Below, piece after piece: positions 1 through 6,285 of a DNA stretch of 15,539 nucleotides (positions are counted from its first letter, which is position 1; the number at the start of each line of letters is the position of its first letter). Origin of the DNA: CAZIHO01 sp964538875 (GTDB lineage Bacteria; Pseudomonadota; Gammaproteobacteria; Chromatiales; Chromatiaceae); NCBI GenBank assembly GCA_964538875.1, contig CAZIHO010000085.1, positions 1-15,539 on the forward strand. Direction: 5' to 3'. The translations under genes and the position numbers were made by a program. The notes below the pieces were generated by a model. It searched no databases. It was not told where the DNA came from and saw nothing but the letters and a program-made list of their open reading frames with translations.

Positions 1-3
1 GGG

Positions 4-33
4 ATAATAAGTTCCCGGCCGGCTCCTTGTCAA
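4..33 (-). promoter_or_regulatory. Strong sigma-70-like promoter reading out of the left edge
   Basis: On the minus strand there is a perfect -35 TTGACA (positions 33-28), an 18-bp spacer and a -10 TATTAT (9-4, five of six consensus bases). Transcription would start just left of position 1, so the gene it serves lies outside the window and is divergent from the cytochrome gene. The call rests on the match to consensus and nothing else. Confidence 0.5.
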
Positions 34-212
34 TTCACTCCTTGTTCGCATTGCCTGGGATGACATGGCCGTAACCAGCAACGCCTGACCCCACCCAGAC
101 CCGCGTACAACCCAATGGAGCGCGGAGCCAAGGCGCCACCGCCATGGACAGGACGTCGGCGACACCCTAGGCTTTGGGCTGGCGTTTGGATCCCGTTTTA
201 AGGCGGTTGTTC

Positions 213-596
213 ATGTCAGGCTGCATCCAATCCCGGCTGCCGGTAGCCGCTGCCCTGCTGGCGGTGCTCCTATCACCCTGGCTCCAGGCGGCGGATGCCG
301 AACACGGCAAGGCCGTATTCGAGGCAGAATGTTCGGACTGTCACAGCACCACCCCCGGCAAGCAACGCAAGGGACCCAGTCTGGCCCGCGTGGTGGGCCG
401 GACCAGCGCCAGTATTCCCGAATATCCATATTCCGCCGCCCTGCGTAACAGTGGGCTCACCTGGACGCCGGATCAATTGGACCTCTATGTCACCGGGCCG
501 AAAAAATTGGTGAATAGCGCCAAAATGAAGTACGACGGACTGGCGGATGCCAACGCCCGCGCCGACCTGATCGCCTTTCTCGGCACCCTGAAATAG
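213..596 (+). CDS. Small periplasmic class I cytochrome c
   Basis: Secreted monoheme c-type cytochrome of 127 residues, probably a soluble periplasmic electron carrier. Residues 1-26 form a signal peptide (short polar start, hydrophobic core around 10-24, cleavage near LQA/AD). The heme site CSDCH is at residues 40-44 (C40, C43, axial H44). Met105 in a KMKYDGL context is the likely second axial ligand. The KGPSLARVVGR segment and the C-terminal RADLIAFL helix match the cytochrome c2/c-550-like family. I chose the ATG at 213 because it gives a clean signal peptide and is preceded by AAGGCGG six bases upstream. A TTG at 174 would add 13 unlikely residues. Its redox partner is not visible. It is separated by a hairpin from the operon that follows, so it is probably transcribed alone. 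Confidence 0.9.
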   Translation: MSGCIQSRLPVAAALLAVLLSPWLQAADAEHGKAVFEAECSDCHSTTPGKQRKGPSLARVVGRTSASIPEYPYSAALRNSGLTWTPDQLDLYVTGPKKLVNSAKMKYDGLADANARADLIAFLGTLK

Positions 597-601
597 CCGT
601 C

Positions 602-633
602 CCCCGGCAGGTCCCACTTCAATTCTGCCGGGG
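602..633 (+). terminator. GC-rich hairpin after the cytochrome gene
   Basis: A perfect 9-bp inverted repeat (CCCCGGCAG at 602-610, CTGCCGGGG at 625-633) with a 14-nt loop begins five bases after the cytochrome stop codon. No T tract follows, so it may be a weak or Rho-assisted terminator, or an mRNA-end-stabilising hairpin. Confidence 0.4.
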
Positions 634-706
634 CGGATTGACGGCCACATCGTTCCTTGCTTACCCCATTCCGGCGATGCCGGGATCCGGATCTCCAATC
701 CGCTGC

Positions 707-712
707 TAAAAT
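707..712 (+). promoter_or_regulatory. Possible -10 element for the 736-5045 operon
   Basis: TAAAAT matches five of six -10 consensus bases and lies about 24 nt before the ATG of the small ORF at 736. No recognisable -35 lies at 16-18 bp spacing, so the promoter would need an activator or another sigma factor. This is tentative. Confidence 0.25.
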
Positions 713-735
713 CGAACCTCTATGCAGGGACGTTG

Positions 736-873
736 ATGTCGCGACCGCGCCAATCCATCCAGGAGGAAATCCTGGGTAAGGCACTGATTCCCCGGTTGGG
801 GACCTACGGCGCGAGCAGGATTGTCAGGACAGCAGATTCAGCGTCTCCCGAAGCTTGGAGAGAGGTCCAATGA
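736..873 (+). CDS. Possible small protein or leader peptide (45 aa)
   Basis: An ATG-initiated frame of 45 codons ends in a TGA that overlaps the ATG of the PstS-like gene by four bases (ATGA at 870-873). This is the same coupling arrangement used between the DUF4239 genes downstream. AGGGA at 726-730 is a plausible ribosome-binding site five bases before the ATG. The peptide starts MSRPRQSIQEEILG and ends EAWREVQ. It is basic at the start, has no membrane segment, no cysteine and no run of biosynthetic residues typical of attenuator peptides. Third-position GC is high in the first two-thirds and drops towards the end, where AGG, AGA, ACA and TCA codons occur, so coding status is uncertain. 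I do not recognise a family. It could equally be an upstream ORF that only delivers ribosomes to the next gene, or chance. Confidence 0.35.
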   Translation: MSRPRQSIQEEILGKALIPRLGTYGASRIVRTADSASPEAWREVQ

Positions 874-1931
874 GTTGGCGCGCCACGGCGGCAATGGGGC
901 TATTGTTGGCAACCGGAGCCGTTCCCGCGAGCGATGGCGCGGAAAAATTCTCCATTCGCAATCAAATCAGCCTGGCGGTGCCGCAACCCCTGGCGGAGTT
1001 GGCGGATGGGGCGGTGCGCCATTTCACCGCCGACCTCCATTTGCCACCGCCCCAAATCGAGCAATTGGATGCGGCACCCGCGTTCCGGAAATTCTGTACC
1101 GGCGCTGGCGCGGAATTTCCCGACCTGGTGGTGGCCCCACGCCGCATCAGTCGCGGCGAATTTCGGCGCTGCCATGACAACGGCGTGAAGGAGATTGCCG
1201 AAGTGGCGGTGGGCTACGAAGCCGTGGCCCTATTGGCCAAGTCGGACGCCCCCCCGATGCTGGTCAACCCCGAGTTGCTGTACCGGGCACTAGCCCGGGA
1301 GGTGCCTGACACCCATGAATTCACTCCCAACCACGCCCTGACCTGGAAAGACCTGGATCACAACCTGCCCAGCCTGGATATCCGGGCTATTTTGACGGAG
1401 CGGGGCACTTCCGCCCGCAGCCTGTTTGACGACAAGGTGCTCCAGTCCGGCTGCCGGCAGGTGCCGGAGTTGCGGGCCATCTTCGCCGCCGATACCCGCG
1501 TGGGCCTTTGTACCAACCTGCGCCAGGATGGCCGGGTCACCCAGGTTGCCACGCCAGACGCGGCCTTGACCGAACTGGACGCCCAGCCGCCCGGCACCTT
1601 CGCCCTGGTGCCGGCCCGCTTCGCCGGCGCCGCCGACAAGCGCTACCAGCGGATCGCCGTGGACGGTATGTTGCCGGGCCCGGAAAGTGTGCGCAACGAG
1701 GACTATCCCCTGTCCCGCCGGCTGTACTTCTATTTCAAGATCGGCCATATGCGGGACCGCAAGGGGTACGGGGTGGCACCCAATCTGCGGGATCTGCTGG
1801 ACCGCCTGGTGGCGGAGGAAGCGGTGGGGCCCCAGGGCTATTTCGCCACTCAGGGCATGGTGGTGATCGGCGAGGCGGAACGCCAGCGGCAACGCCGCGC
1901 CGCCGGCGCCCTGATACCCCTGGAGCGCTGA
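870..1931 (+). CDS. PstS-like periplasmic substrate-binding protein with degenerate ligand loop
   Basis: Secreted protein of 353 residues, with a signal peptide ending near residue 20 (GAVPA/SD). It resembles the PBP-like family that includes PstS phosphate-binding proteins. The seen landmarks are FRKFC (72-76), a DLVVAPRRISRGEFRRC stretch (85-101) followed by the conserved GVKEIAE and GYEAVALLAK strands, ERGTSARSLFDD (177-188), YPLSRRLYFYFK (279-290) and a final GYFATQGM motif. Cys76/Cys101 and Cys195/Cys214 could form disulfides. The N-terminal GSST-type phosphate loop and the glycine-rich stretch normally before FxxFC are missing, replaced by SLAVPQP and LDAAPA, so the ligand may not be phosphate. 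The ATG at 870 is preceded by GGAGAGAGG; a TTG at 855 is less likely. One base separates its stop from the next gene, and no ABC permease or ATPase follows, so it probably serves the DUF4239 proteins or acts as a sensor. Confidence 0.7.
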   Translation: MSWRATAAMGLLLATGAVPASDGAEKFSIRNQISLAVPQPLAELADGAVRHFTADLHLPPPQIEQLDAAPAFRKFCTGAGAEFPDLVVAPRRISRGEFRRCHDNGVKEIAEVAVGYEAVALLAKSDAPPMLVNPELLYRALAREVPDTHEFTPNHALTWKDLDHNLPSLDIRAILTERGTSARSLFDDKVLQSGCRQVPELRAIFAADTRVGLCTNLRQDGRVTQVATPDAALTELDAQPPGTFALVPARFAGAADKRYQRIAVDGMLPGPESVRNEDYPLSRRLYFYFKIGHMRDRKGYGVAPNLRDLLDRLVAEEAVGPQGYFATQGMVVIGEAERQRQRRAAGALIPLER

Positions 1932-1932
1932 C

Positions 1933-2568
1933 ATGGGTCGTCCCCTCCTGGCCCTGATGTTCCTGTGGCTGTTTCTGGCGACGGCCATGGCCGACAATGG
2001 AGCTAGCTCTCTGCGGTCCCGCATCCTGCCGGACCCTATTGCGCCCCTCGCCGGCGAGGAACCCGCTCCGGCGCCGCCAGAGCCCGAGTCCAAGTCCTGG
2101 ACCGGGGAATTCAAGACCATCGGGCGGCTGGTCTGGCACACGGTGAGCAGCGGCCTGGAGGCGCTGGTGGGCGCCGTGACACCGCCGAGTCCAGAGGAAG
2201 TGGCGCGCCAAATCGAACGGGGCGACTCGGAATTGTGGAGCCTGCTGGACGCGGCCGGTTATGGCCTGGAACGCATCCACACGTCAATGGGCCTGATTCC
2301 TTCGGTGACCGTCGGCTTTCGGCTAGAGCGGGAATTGTCGGCGGCGGACCGGGAAGCCCTGGAAGAGGACCTGGAACGCTACGCGGACCAGGCCGGCGGC
2401 ATCTCGGCCCGCCTGCAACGCTGGGTGATCTATACCCTGCTGGAGAGTTTTGAAAGCGGCGGCCGGGGTATCGAGCGGGTGGAAATCCAACTCTGGCCCC
2501 TGCCTAAGGCGGAATTCACCCTCAGCCCCAGCAATGGGGGCAAGGTACGGCCGCCCCCCACCCGATGA
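1933..2568 (+). CDS. Secreted protein of unknown function
   Basis: 211 residues, not recognised. Residues 1-20 are a typical signal peptide (hydrophobic LLALMFLWLFL core, cleavage near ATAMA/DN), so the mature protein is probably periplasmic. Next comes a Pro/Ala/Glu-rich linker (about 35-53), then a helix containing aromatic and apolar residues (about 57-80), an acidic helical region with SPEEVARQIERGDSELW (about 84-101), and a C-terminal part rich in charged helices (LSAADREALEEDLERY). The last 15 residues are a proline-rich basic tail. There are no cysteines after the signal peptide, so it is not a lipoprotein. It starts one base after the stop of the PstS-like gene, which implies tight co-expression. 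I infer that it is a partner of the binding protein or of the three membrane proteins downstream. No enzyme motif is visible. Confidence 0.8.
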   Translation: MGRPLLALMFLWLFLATAMADNGASSLRSRILPDPIAPLAGEEPAPAPPEPESKSWTGEFKTIGRLVWHTVSSGLEALVGAVTPPSPEEVARQIERGDSELWSLLDAAGYGLERIHTSMGLIPSVTVGFRLERELSAADREALEEDLERYADQAGGISARLQRWVIYTLLESFESGGRGIERVEIQLWPLPKAEFTLSPSNGGKVRPPPTR

Positions 2569-2626
2569 CGCCAAGGATACTGACCTGATGGCTTGCCCCC
2601 CTGTGCAGACGGAGACCTAGGCCGGG

Positions 2627-3412
2627 ATGCCCCACCAGCTATTCGATCTAGGCCTTGTCCCGCTCATGGCGCTGTTGCTGGCGGCCGGAGCAGCTCTGTA
2701 TGTGGCCGGCGCCCTATTGTTCGATGTCTATGCCAACAATACCCAGTTGACCCAGAACAACGACCTGGCGGGGGTCAAACTGGGCTTCTTCGACCCACTG
2801 GTCAGCGTCGCTATGGTGTTGGCGGTGTCCCTGGCCTGGATGCACTATGGCACGCTGGTGGGGGAAATCCAGAAGGAAACCACCAGCCTAACCATCCTGG
2901 CGGCGTCGGCCAAGACCTTGCCGGAACCGGCCCGGGGCCGTTTGATCGCCGGGATCAGCGCCTATGCCCAGGCGGTGGCCGGACCCGAGTGGAAGGCCAT
3001 GGCCCAGGGCCGGCATAGCGAGGTGGGCGCCGAGGCCCTGGAGAATCTGACCCGCGCCTACGCGGCGACCCGGGGTGAAAGCCCCCGGGAACGGCTGATC
3101 CTGCAATTTTCCGGACGCCAATTGGTAACCCTGGCCCAATCCAGGGAGATGCGCCTCGAAAGCGCGGCCTTTCCTTTGGGGAAAATATTGTTCCAAGTAC
3201 TGCTGATTAGCGTGGCCCTGGCTATCTTTCTATCCTGGTTTTTTGGTTTGCCGACCCTGCTGACCAAGCTGACCATGGGCATCATCTTCACCTGGAGCAT
3301 GATTCTGGTCCTGGTCTATGTGGGTGCCCTGGTGCATCCCTTCGCCGGGCCAGTCGCCATTTCCAACTCGCCCTATATGGACATCGTCCTATCCCTGGCG
3401 GAGAACACATGA
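2627..3412 (+). CDS. DUF4239 (bestrophin-like) membrane protein, first of three
   Basis: 261-residue inner-membrane protein with four predicted transmembrane segments at about 8-32, 51-77, 185-207 and 213-238, and a soluble alpha-helical domain between the second and third. Family landmarks are the NN pair (44-45) after TM1, EW in the helical domain (121-122), WFFG at the end of TM3 (204-207) and HPFAG after TM4 (237-241). These match the DUF4239/bestrophin-like family, whose relatives among true bestrophins are oligomeric anion channels. Function in this family is not established. GGAGAC sits ten bases before the ATG. A 58-base gap separates it from the secreted-protein gene. Its stop overlaps the next start as ATGA, so the three paralogues should be translated in a coupled fashion. 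The family call is strong; channel activity is inference. Confidence 0.8.
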   Translation: MPHQLFDLGLVPLMALLLAAGAALYVAGALLFDVYANNTQLTQNNDLAGVKLGFFDPLVSVAMVLAVSLAWMHYGTLVGEIQKETTSLTILAASAKTLPEPARGRLIAGISAYAQAVAGPEWKAMAQGRHSEVGAEALENLTRAYAATRGESPRERLILQFSGRQLVTLAQSREMRLESAAFPLGKILFQVLLISVALAIFLSWFFGLPTLLTKLTMGIIFTWSMILVLVYVGALVHPFAGPVAISNSPYMDIVLSLAENT

Positions 3413-4227
3413 GCCGAATCGACGAATTTCTATACCAACTAGGCCAGGAAGGCGGCTGGTTCCTGTGGTTGATCGGCCAACCCCTGTGGGTGGTGGCCAG
3501 CATCATCCTGGGCTCCGGCCTCATGCTCACCGTCGGTGGCATCCTCCTCACCCACAACTATGTCACCAGCCAACGGCTGATCGGCAACAATCTGGTCGCC
3601 ACCGCCAAATTTTCCTTCATGTCCCAGGTGTTTACCGGCCTGCTGGCGTTCATGATGGTGGAAGCGGGCACCCGCTATGCCAACGCCGAAGCCCTGATCT
3701 ACAACGAAACCCAGGCGCTGCGCAATCTAACTACCCTGGTGGGACACTTCCCCGGAGCCACGGCGGGCCAATTCCAGGGCCGGGTAGCGGACTATGGCCG
3801 GGCGGTGGTGGAAACCGAATGGCAACGCATGAAGGCGGGCAACGATAGTCCCTTTGCCACCGCCGCGTTCGAGAATTTAGTGCGCACCTATTTCTCCATC
3901 GACCCCGCTAACGAGCAGCAACAATCCATGCTGACCCTGGGCAATCTATTCATGGCTCAGGCGGTGGAAGCCCGCACCAACCGGCTCAACAACAACATTT
4001 CCCAGGACATCGCAACCCTCACCTGGGTATCCCTGACCGGCCTAGTCGGCATCACCATTGCCTTCAACTGGTTCTTCGGTAGCCCCACGTTACGCAGTCA
4101 ATTAAGCATGGGTATTTTGCTCGGCATCTGTATCCTGAGTTCGGTGGTGATGATCTTTCTGCTGGGTAATCCCTTCGCCGGGGATACTGCGGTATCGGCG
4201 GCCCCATTCCGGGAACTCTATCCGTGA
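3409..4227 (+). CDS. DUF4239 (bestrophin-like) membrane protein, second of three
   Basis: 272-residue paralogue of the preceding gene, with transmembrane segments at about 20-47, 64-85, 202-223 and 232-253. The same landmarks are present: NN (60-61), an NETQALRNL stretch (99-107) opening the soluble helical domain, EW (137-138), an RTNRLN motif (189-194), WFFG (221-224) and NPFAG (254-258). The histidine found in the HPFAG motif of both its siblings is asparagine here, so the subunits are not interchangeable copies. The start overlaps the upstream stop by four bases (ATGA) and its own stop overlaps the next start (GTGA). The helical domain differs widely in sequence from the neighbours, suggesting an old duplication with specialisation instead of recent amplification. 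It probably forms a hetero-oligomer with the other two. Confidence 0.82.
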   Translation: MSRIDEFLYQLGQEGGWFLWLIGQPLWVVASIILGSGLMLTVGGILLTHNYVTSQRLIGNNLVATAKFSFMSQVFTGLLAFMMVEAGTRYANAEALIYNETQALRNLTTLVGHFPGATAGQFQGRVADYGRAVVETEWQRMKAGNDSPFATAAFENLVRTYFSIDPANEQQQSMLTLGNLFMAQAVEARTNRLNNNISQDIATLTWVSLTGLVGITIAFNWFFGSPTLRSQLSMGILLGICILSSVVMIFLLGNPFAGDTAVSAAPFRELYP

Positions 4228-5045
4228 ACGAGGAACTGGCCCGCCTCATTGAGGCCCTGCCGCTGCTGGACCTCATCCTGATCGGCATCGCCAATCTCCC
4301 CACCTGGCTGGGTACCCTGCTGGTAATTGGGGTTCCGGTGTTGCTGTCGGCGCTGGGCGTGCTGTTGACCAACTGGTTACTGGGCTCCGAGGTGCTGATC
4401 GACAACAACATTGTCGGGGGCGCCAAGCTGGCGTTCTTGGCCCAGGTGTTCTGCGCCCTGCTGGCGTTCGTCATCATCGACGGTGCGCTGCGCTACAACG
4501 AGGTACGAGCCAATATCCAAACCGAGGTCAGCGCCCTGCGCCTGTTCATGGAAACTCTGGACCAACTGTCGGCGCCCGAGGCCAGGGACATGGGGCGCTT
4601 GGTCAAGGCCTACGCGGATCAGGTGGTGACCCAGGAATACCGGACCATGCAATTGGGGGCGGAAAGCGCCGCGGCCCGCGCCGCCATGAAGGATTTATTG
4701 GAGGGGTACCTGCTGCTGCCAGCCCGCAACGAGCATGAACGGCTGCTAAAACTTCAGGCCGATCAATTGCTCGCCAAGGCGATGGAGGGCCGGGCCGGAC
4801 GTTTGAACGCGGTGCGGCCAGGCCTCAAGACCCTAATCTGGACGGTGGTCGTCCTCAACCTGGCGCTGGCAATCAGCTTTAATTGGTTTTTCGGCAATCC
4901 CAGTCTCGCCATGCAAATGCTGATGGCCATGCTGTTGACCGCCGCCATCATGATTCTGACCTATCTGGCCCTCTTGCTATACCACCCCTTTGCCGGCGAA
5001 TTCGCCAACAGCCCCGCCCCCTACGCGGTGCTGCGACTTAGATAA
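4224..5045 (+). CDS. DUF4239 (bestrophin-like) membrane protein, third of three
   Basis: 273 residues, starting with GTG inside the overlap with the previous stop (GTGA at 4224-4227). Hydrophobic segments lie at about 14-53 (possibly a hairpin or one long segment), 66-87, 203-223 and 230-253. Landmarks are NN (61-62), EVSALRLF (101-108), EY in place of EW (138-139), EGRAGRLN (188-195), WFFG (221-224) and HPFAGEF (254-260). The N-terminus is longer and more hydrophobic than in the first paralogue. It is the last gene of the operon: 37 bases separate it from the convergent hisC. No separate promoter is visible before it. As with its siblings, the membrane location and family are well supported, while the substrate, oligomeric state and physiological role are unknown. 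Confidence 0.82.
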   Translation: MNEELARLIEALPLLDLILIGIANLPTWLGTLLVIGVPVLLSALGVLLTNWLLGSEVLIDNNIVGGAKLAFLAQVFCALLAFVIIDGALRYNEVRANIQTEVSALRLFMETLDQLSAPEARDMGRLVKAYADQVVTQEYRTMQLGAESAAARAAMKDLLEGYLLLPARNEHERLLKLQADQLLAKAMEGRAGRLNAVRPGLKTLIWTVVVLNLALAISFNWFFGNPSLAMQMLMAMLLTAAIMILTYLALLLYHPFAGEFANSPAPYAVLRLR

Positions 5046-5082
5046 CCCCTCGCGCTGCCCGAACCGGGTATCCGGCCGCGAG

Positions 5083-6219
5083 CTAGCCAAGCGGCGCCGA
5101 ACTGGCCAACACCCGGCCGAGGGCGCTGAGAAATCGCTGGTTCTCCGCCGCCAGTCCCACCGTCACCCGCAGGTGGTTGGGCATACCGTAGTTGGCCAGG
5201 GGCCGGACGATGCAGCCCTCCCGCAGCAGCGCCTGATCCACCGGCGCCGCCGGGCGCCCCAGATCCAGGGTGATGAAGTTGCCCACCGAGGGAATGTAGT
5301 CCACCCCCAGAGTCCGCAGCCCGGCTTCCAGTTGGGCCAGACCGGCCTGGTTCAGTTCCACCGAGCGGCGCAGATGCTCCGGGTCGTCCAGGGCCGCCTC
5401 CGCCGCCGCCAGGGCTAGGCTGTTGACGTTGAACGGTTGGCGAACCCGGTTCAGCAAATCCGCCACCTGGGGATTGGCAAGGCCGTAACCCACCCGCAGA
5501 CCGGCCAGCCCATAGGCCTTGGAAAAGGTGCGGGTCACGATCAAGTTGGGGAAGTCGCCGAGCCAGCGGCTGGTGTCCGGGTAATCCGGCTCCTGGACAT
5601 ATTCCACGTAGGCCTCGTCCACTACCACCAGCACCCAATCCGGCAGAGCGGCGATGAAATCCCGCAGCTCTGAGGCGCCCAGCCAGGTACCGGTGGGGTT
5701 GTTGGGGTTGGCGATGAACACCACCCGGGTCTGCTCGTTGACCAGGGCCGCCATAGCCGCTAGGTCGTGACCAAAATTCTTGGCCGGTGCCACCCGGGCG
5801 GTGGCGCCCACCGCCTGGGTGCTGATGGGATAGACGGCGAATGCGTATTGGGAAAACACCGCCTCGACGCCGGGACAGAGGAACGCCCGCGCCACCAAAT
5901 CCAACACGTCGTTGGAACCGTTGCCCAAGGTGATGGTTTGGGCCGCGACCCCGTGCAGGGCCGCTAGCCGCTGGCGCAGGGCGAACCCGCCGCCATCTGG
6001 ATAGCGGGCCAGGTCGCCGATCTGGCCACGAAGCACTTCCTGAACCCGGGGCGAAATACCTAGGGGATTTTCATTGGAGGCCAGTTTGATGGAGTCCCGG
6101 ATGCCCAGTTCCCGTTCCAACTCGGACACCGGCTTGCCGGGAACATAAGGGTGAAGGGCCGGAACGCCGGGCGCCGCCAGGCGCGAATAGGTGTTGGCTG
6201 ATTGCATCGGGTTACCCAT
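5083..6219 (-). CDS. hisC: Histidinol-phosphate aminotransferase
   Basis: PLP-dependent class I/II aminotransferase of 378 residues. It converts imidazole acetol phosphate plus glutamate to histidinol phosphate in histidine biosynthesis (cytoplasm). Visible landmarks are HPYVPGKP (23-30), ASNENP (47-52), YPDGG (73-77), GNGSND (99-104, cofactor phosphate), NPNNPTG (171-177), DEAYVEY (201-207), the Schiff-base lysine K234 in TRTFSKAYG, GLRVGY (240-245) and the C-terminal LRVTVG substrate-binding arginine. The length and LYPYVPGKP-type N-terminus fit the HisC2 subfamily. It lies downstream of the ubi genes and away from any his operon. The start is ambiguous: ATG at 6219 or at 6207, neither with a good Shine-Dalgarno. 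A hairpin with a U tract ends only 12 bases before the first ATG. Other class I aminotransferases are conceivable, but the motif set is typical of HisC. Confidence 0.93.
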   Translation of the reverse strand: MGNPMQSANTYSRLAAPGVPALHPYVPGKPVSELERELGIRDSIKLASNENPLGISPRVQEVLRGQIGDLARYPDGGGFALRQRLAALHGVAAQTITLGNGSNDVLDLVARAFLCPGVEAVFSQYAFAVYPISTQAVGATARVAPAKNFGHDLAAMAALVNEQTRVVFIANPNNPTGTWLGASELRDFIAALPDWVLVVVDEAYVEYVQEPDYPDTSRWLGDFPNLIVTRTFSKAYGLAGLRVGYGLANPQVADLLNRVRQPFNVNSLALAAAEAALDDPEHLRRSVELNQAGLAQLEAGLRTLGVDYIPSVGNFITLDLGRPAAPVDQALLREGCIVRPLANYGMPNHLRVTVGLAAENQRFLSALGRVLASSAPLG

Positions 6220-6231
6220 GTGGACAGGACC

Positions 6232-6263
6232 AAAAAAGCTGGCCGGATATTAACGGACCCAGC
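6232..6263 (-). terminator. Terminator-like hairpin between ubiI and hisC
   Basis: On the minus strand GCTGG (6263-6259) pairs with CCAGC (6242-6238). A GT bulge and an inner CCG/CGG pairing follow around an 8-nt loop, and TTTTTT comes directly after (6237-6232). It has the form of an intrinsic terminator. It may end the ubi operon or act as an attenuator for hisC, whose ATG begins 12 bases later. Confidence 0.5.
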
Positions 6264-6285
6264 GCGACAGAGCGACCTAGGCGTG

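Noticed and set aside
638..666. TTGACG at 638 as a -35 for the PstS-like operon
   Set aside because: The sequence 17 bp downstream (TTACCC) is not a -10, so no complete promoter is supported there.
1290..2141. 283-codon open frame on the minus strand opposite the PstS-like gene
   Set aside because: It is a shadow of the real plus-strand gene in GC-rich DNA: no family features, no ribosome-binding site, and it spans two well-supported genes.
5049..5082. Inverted repeat CTCGCG/CGCGAG between the third DUF4239 gene and hisC
   Set aside because: Only 6 bp with a 22-nt loop and no T tract on either strand; too weak to call a terminator, though it is the only structure in that convergent gap.
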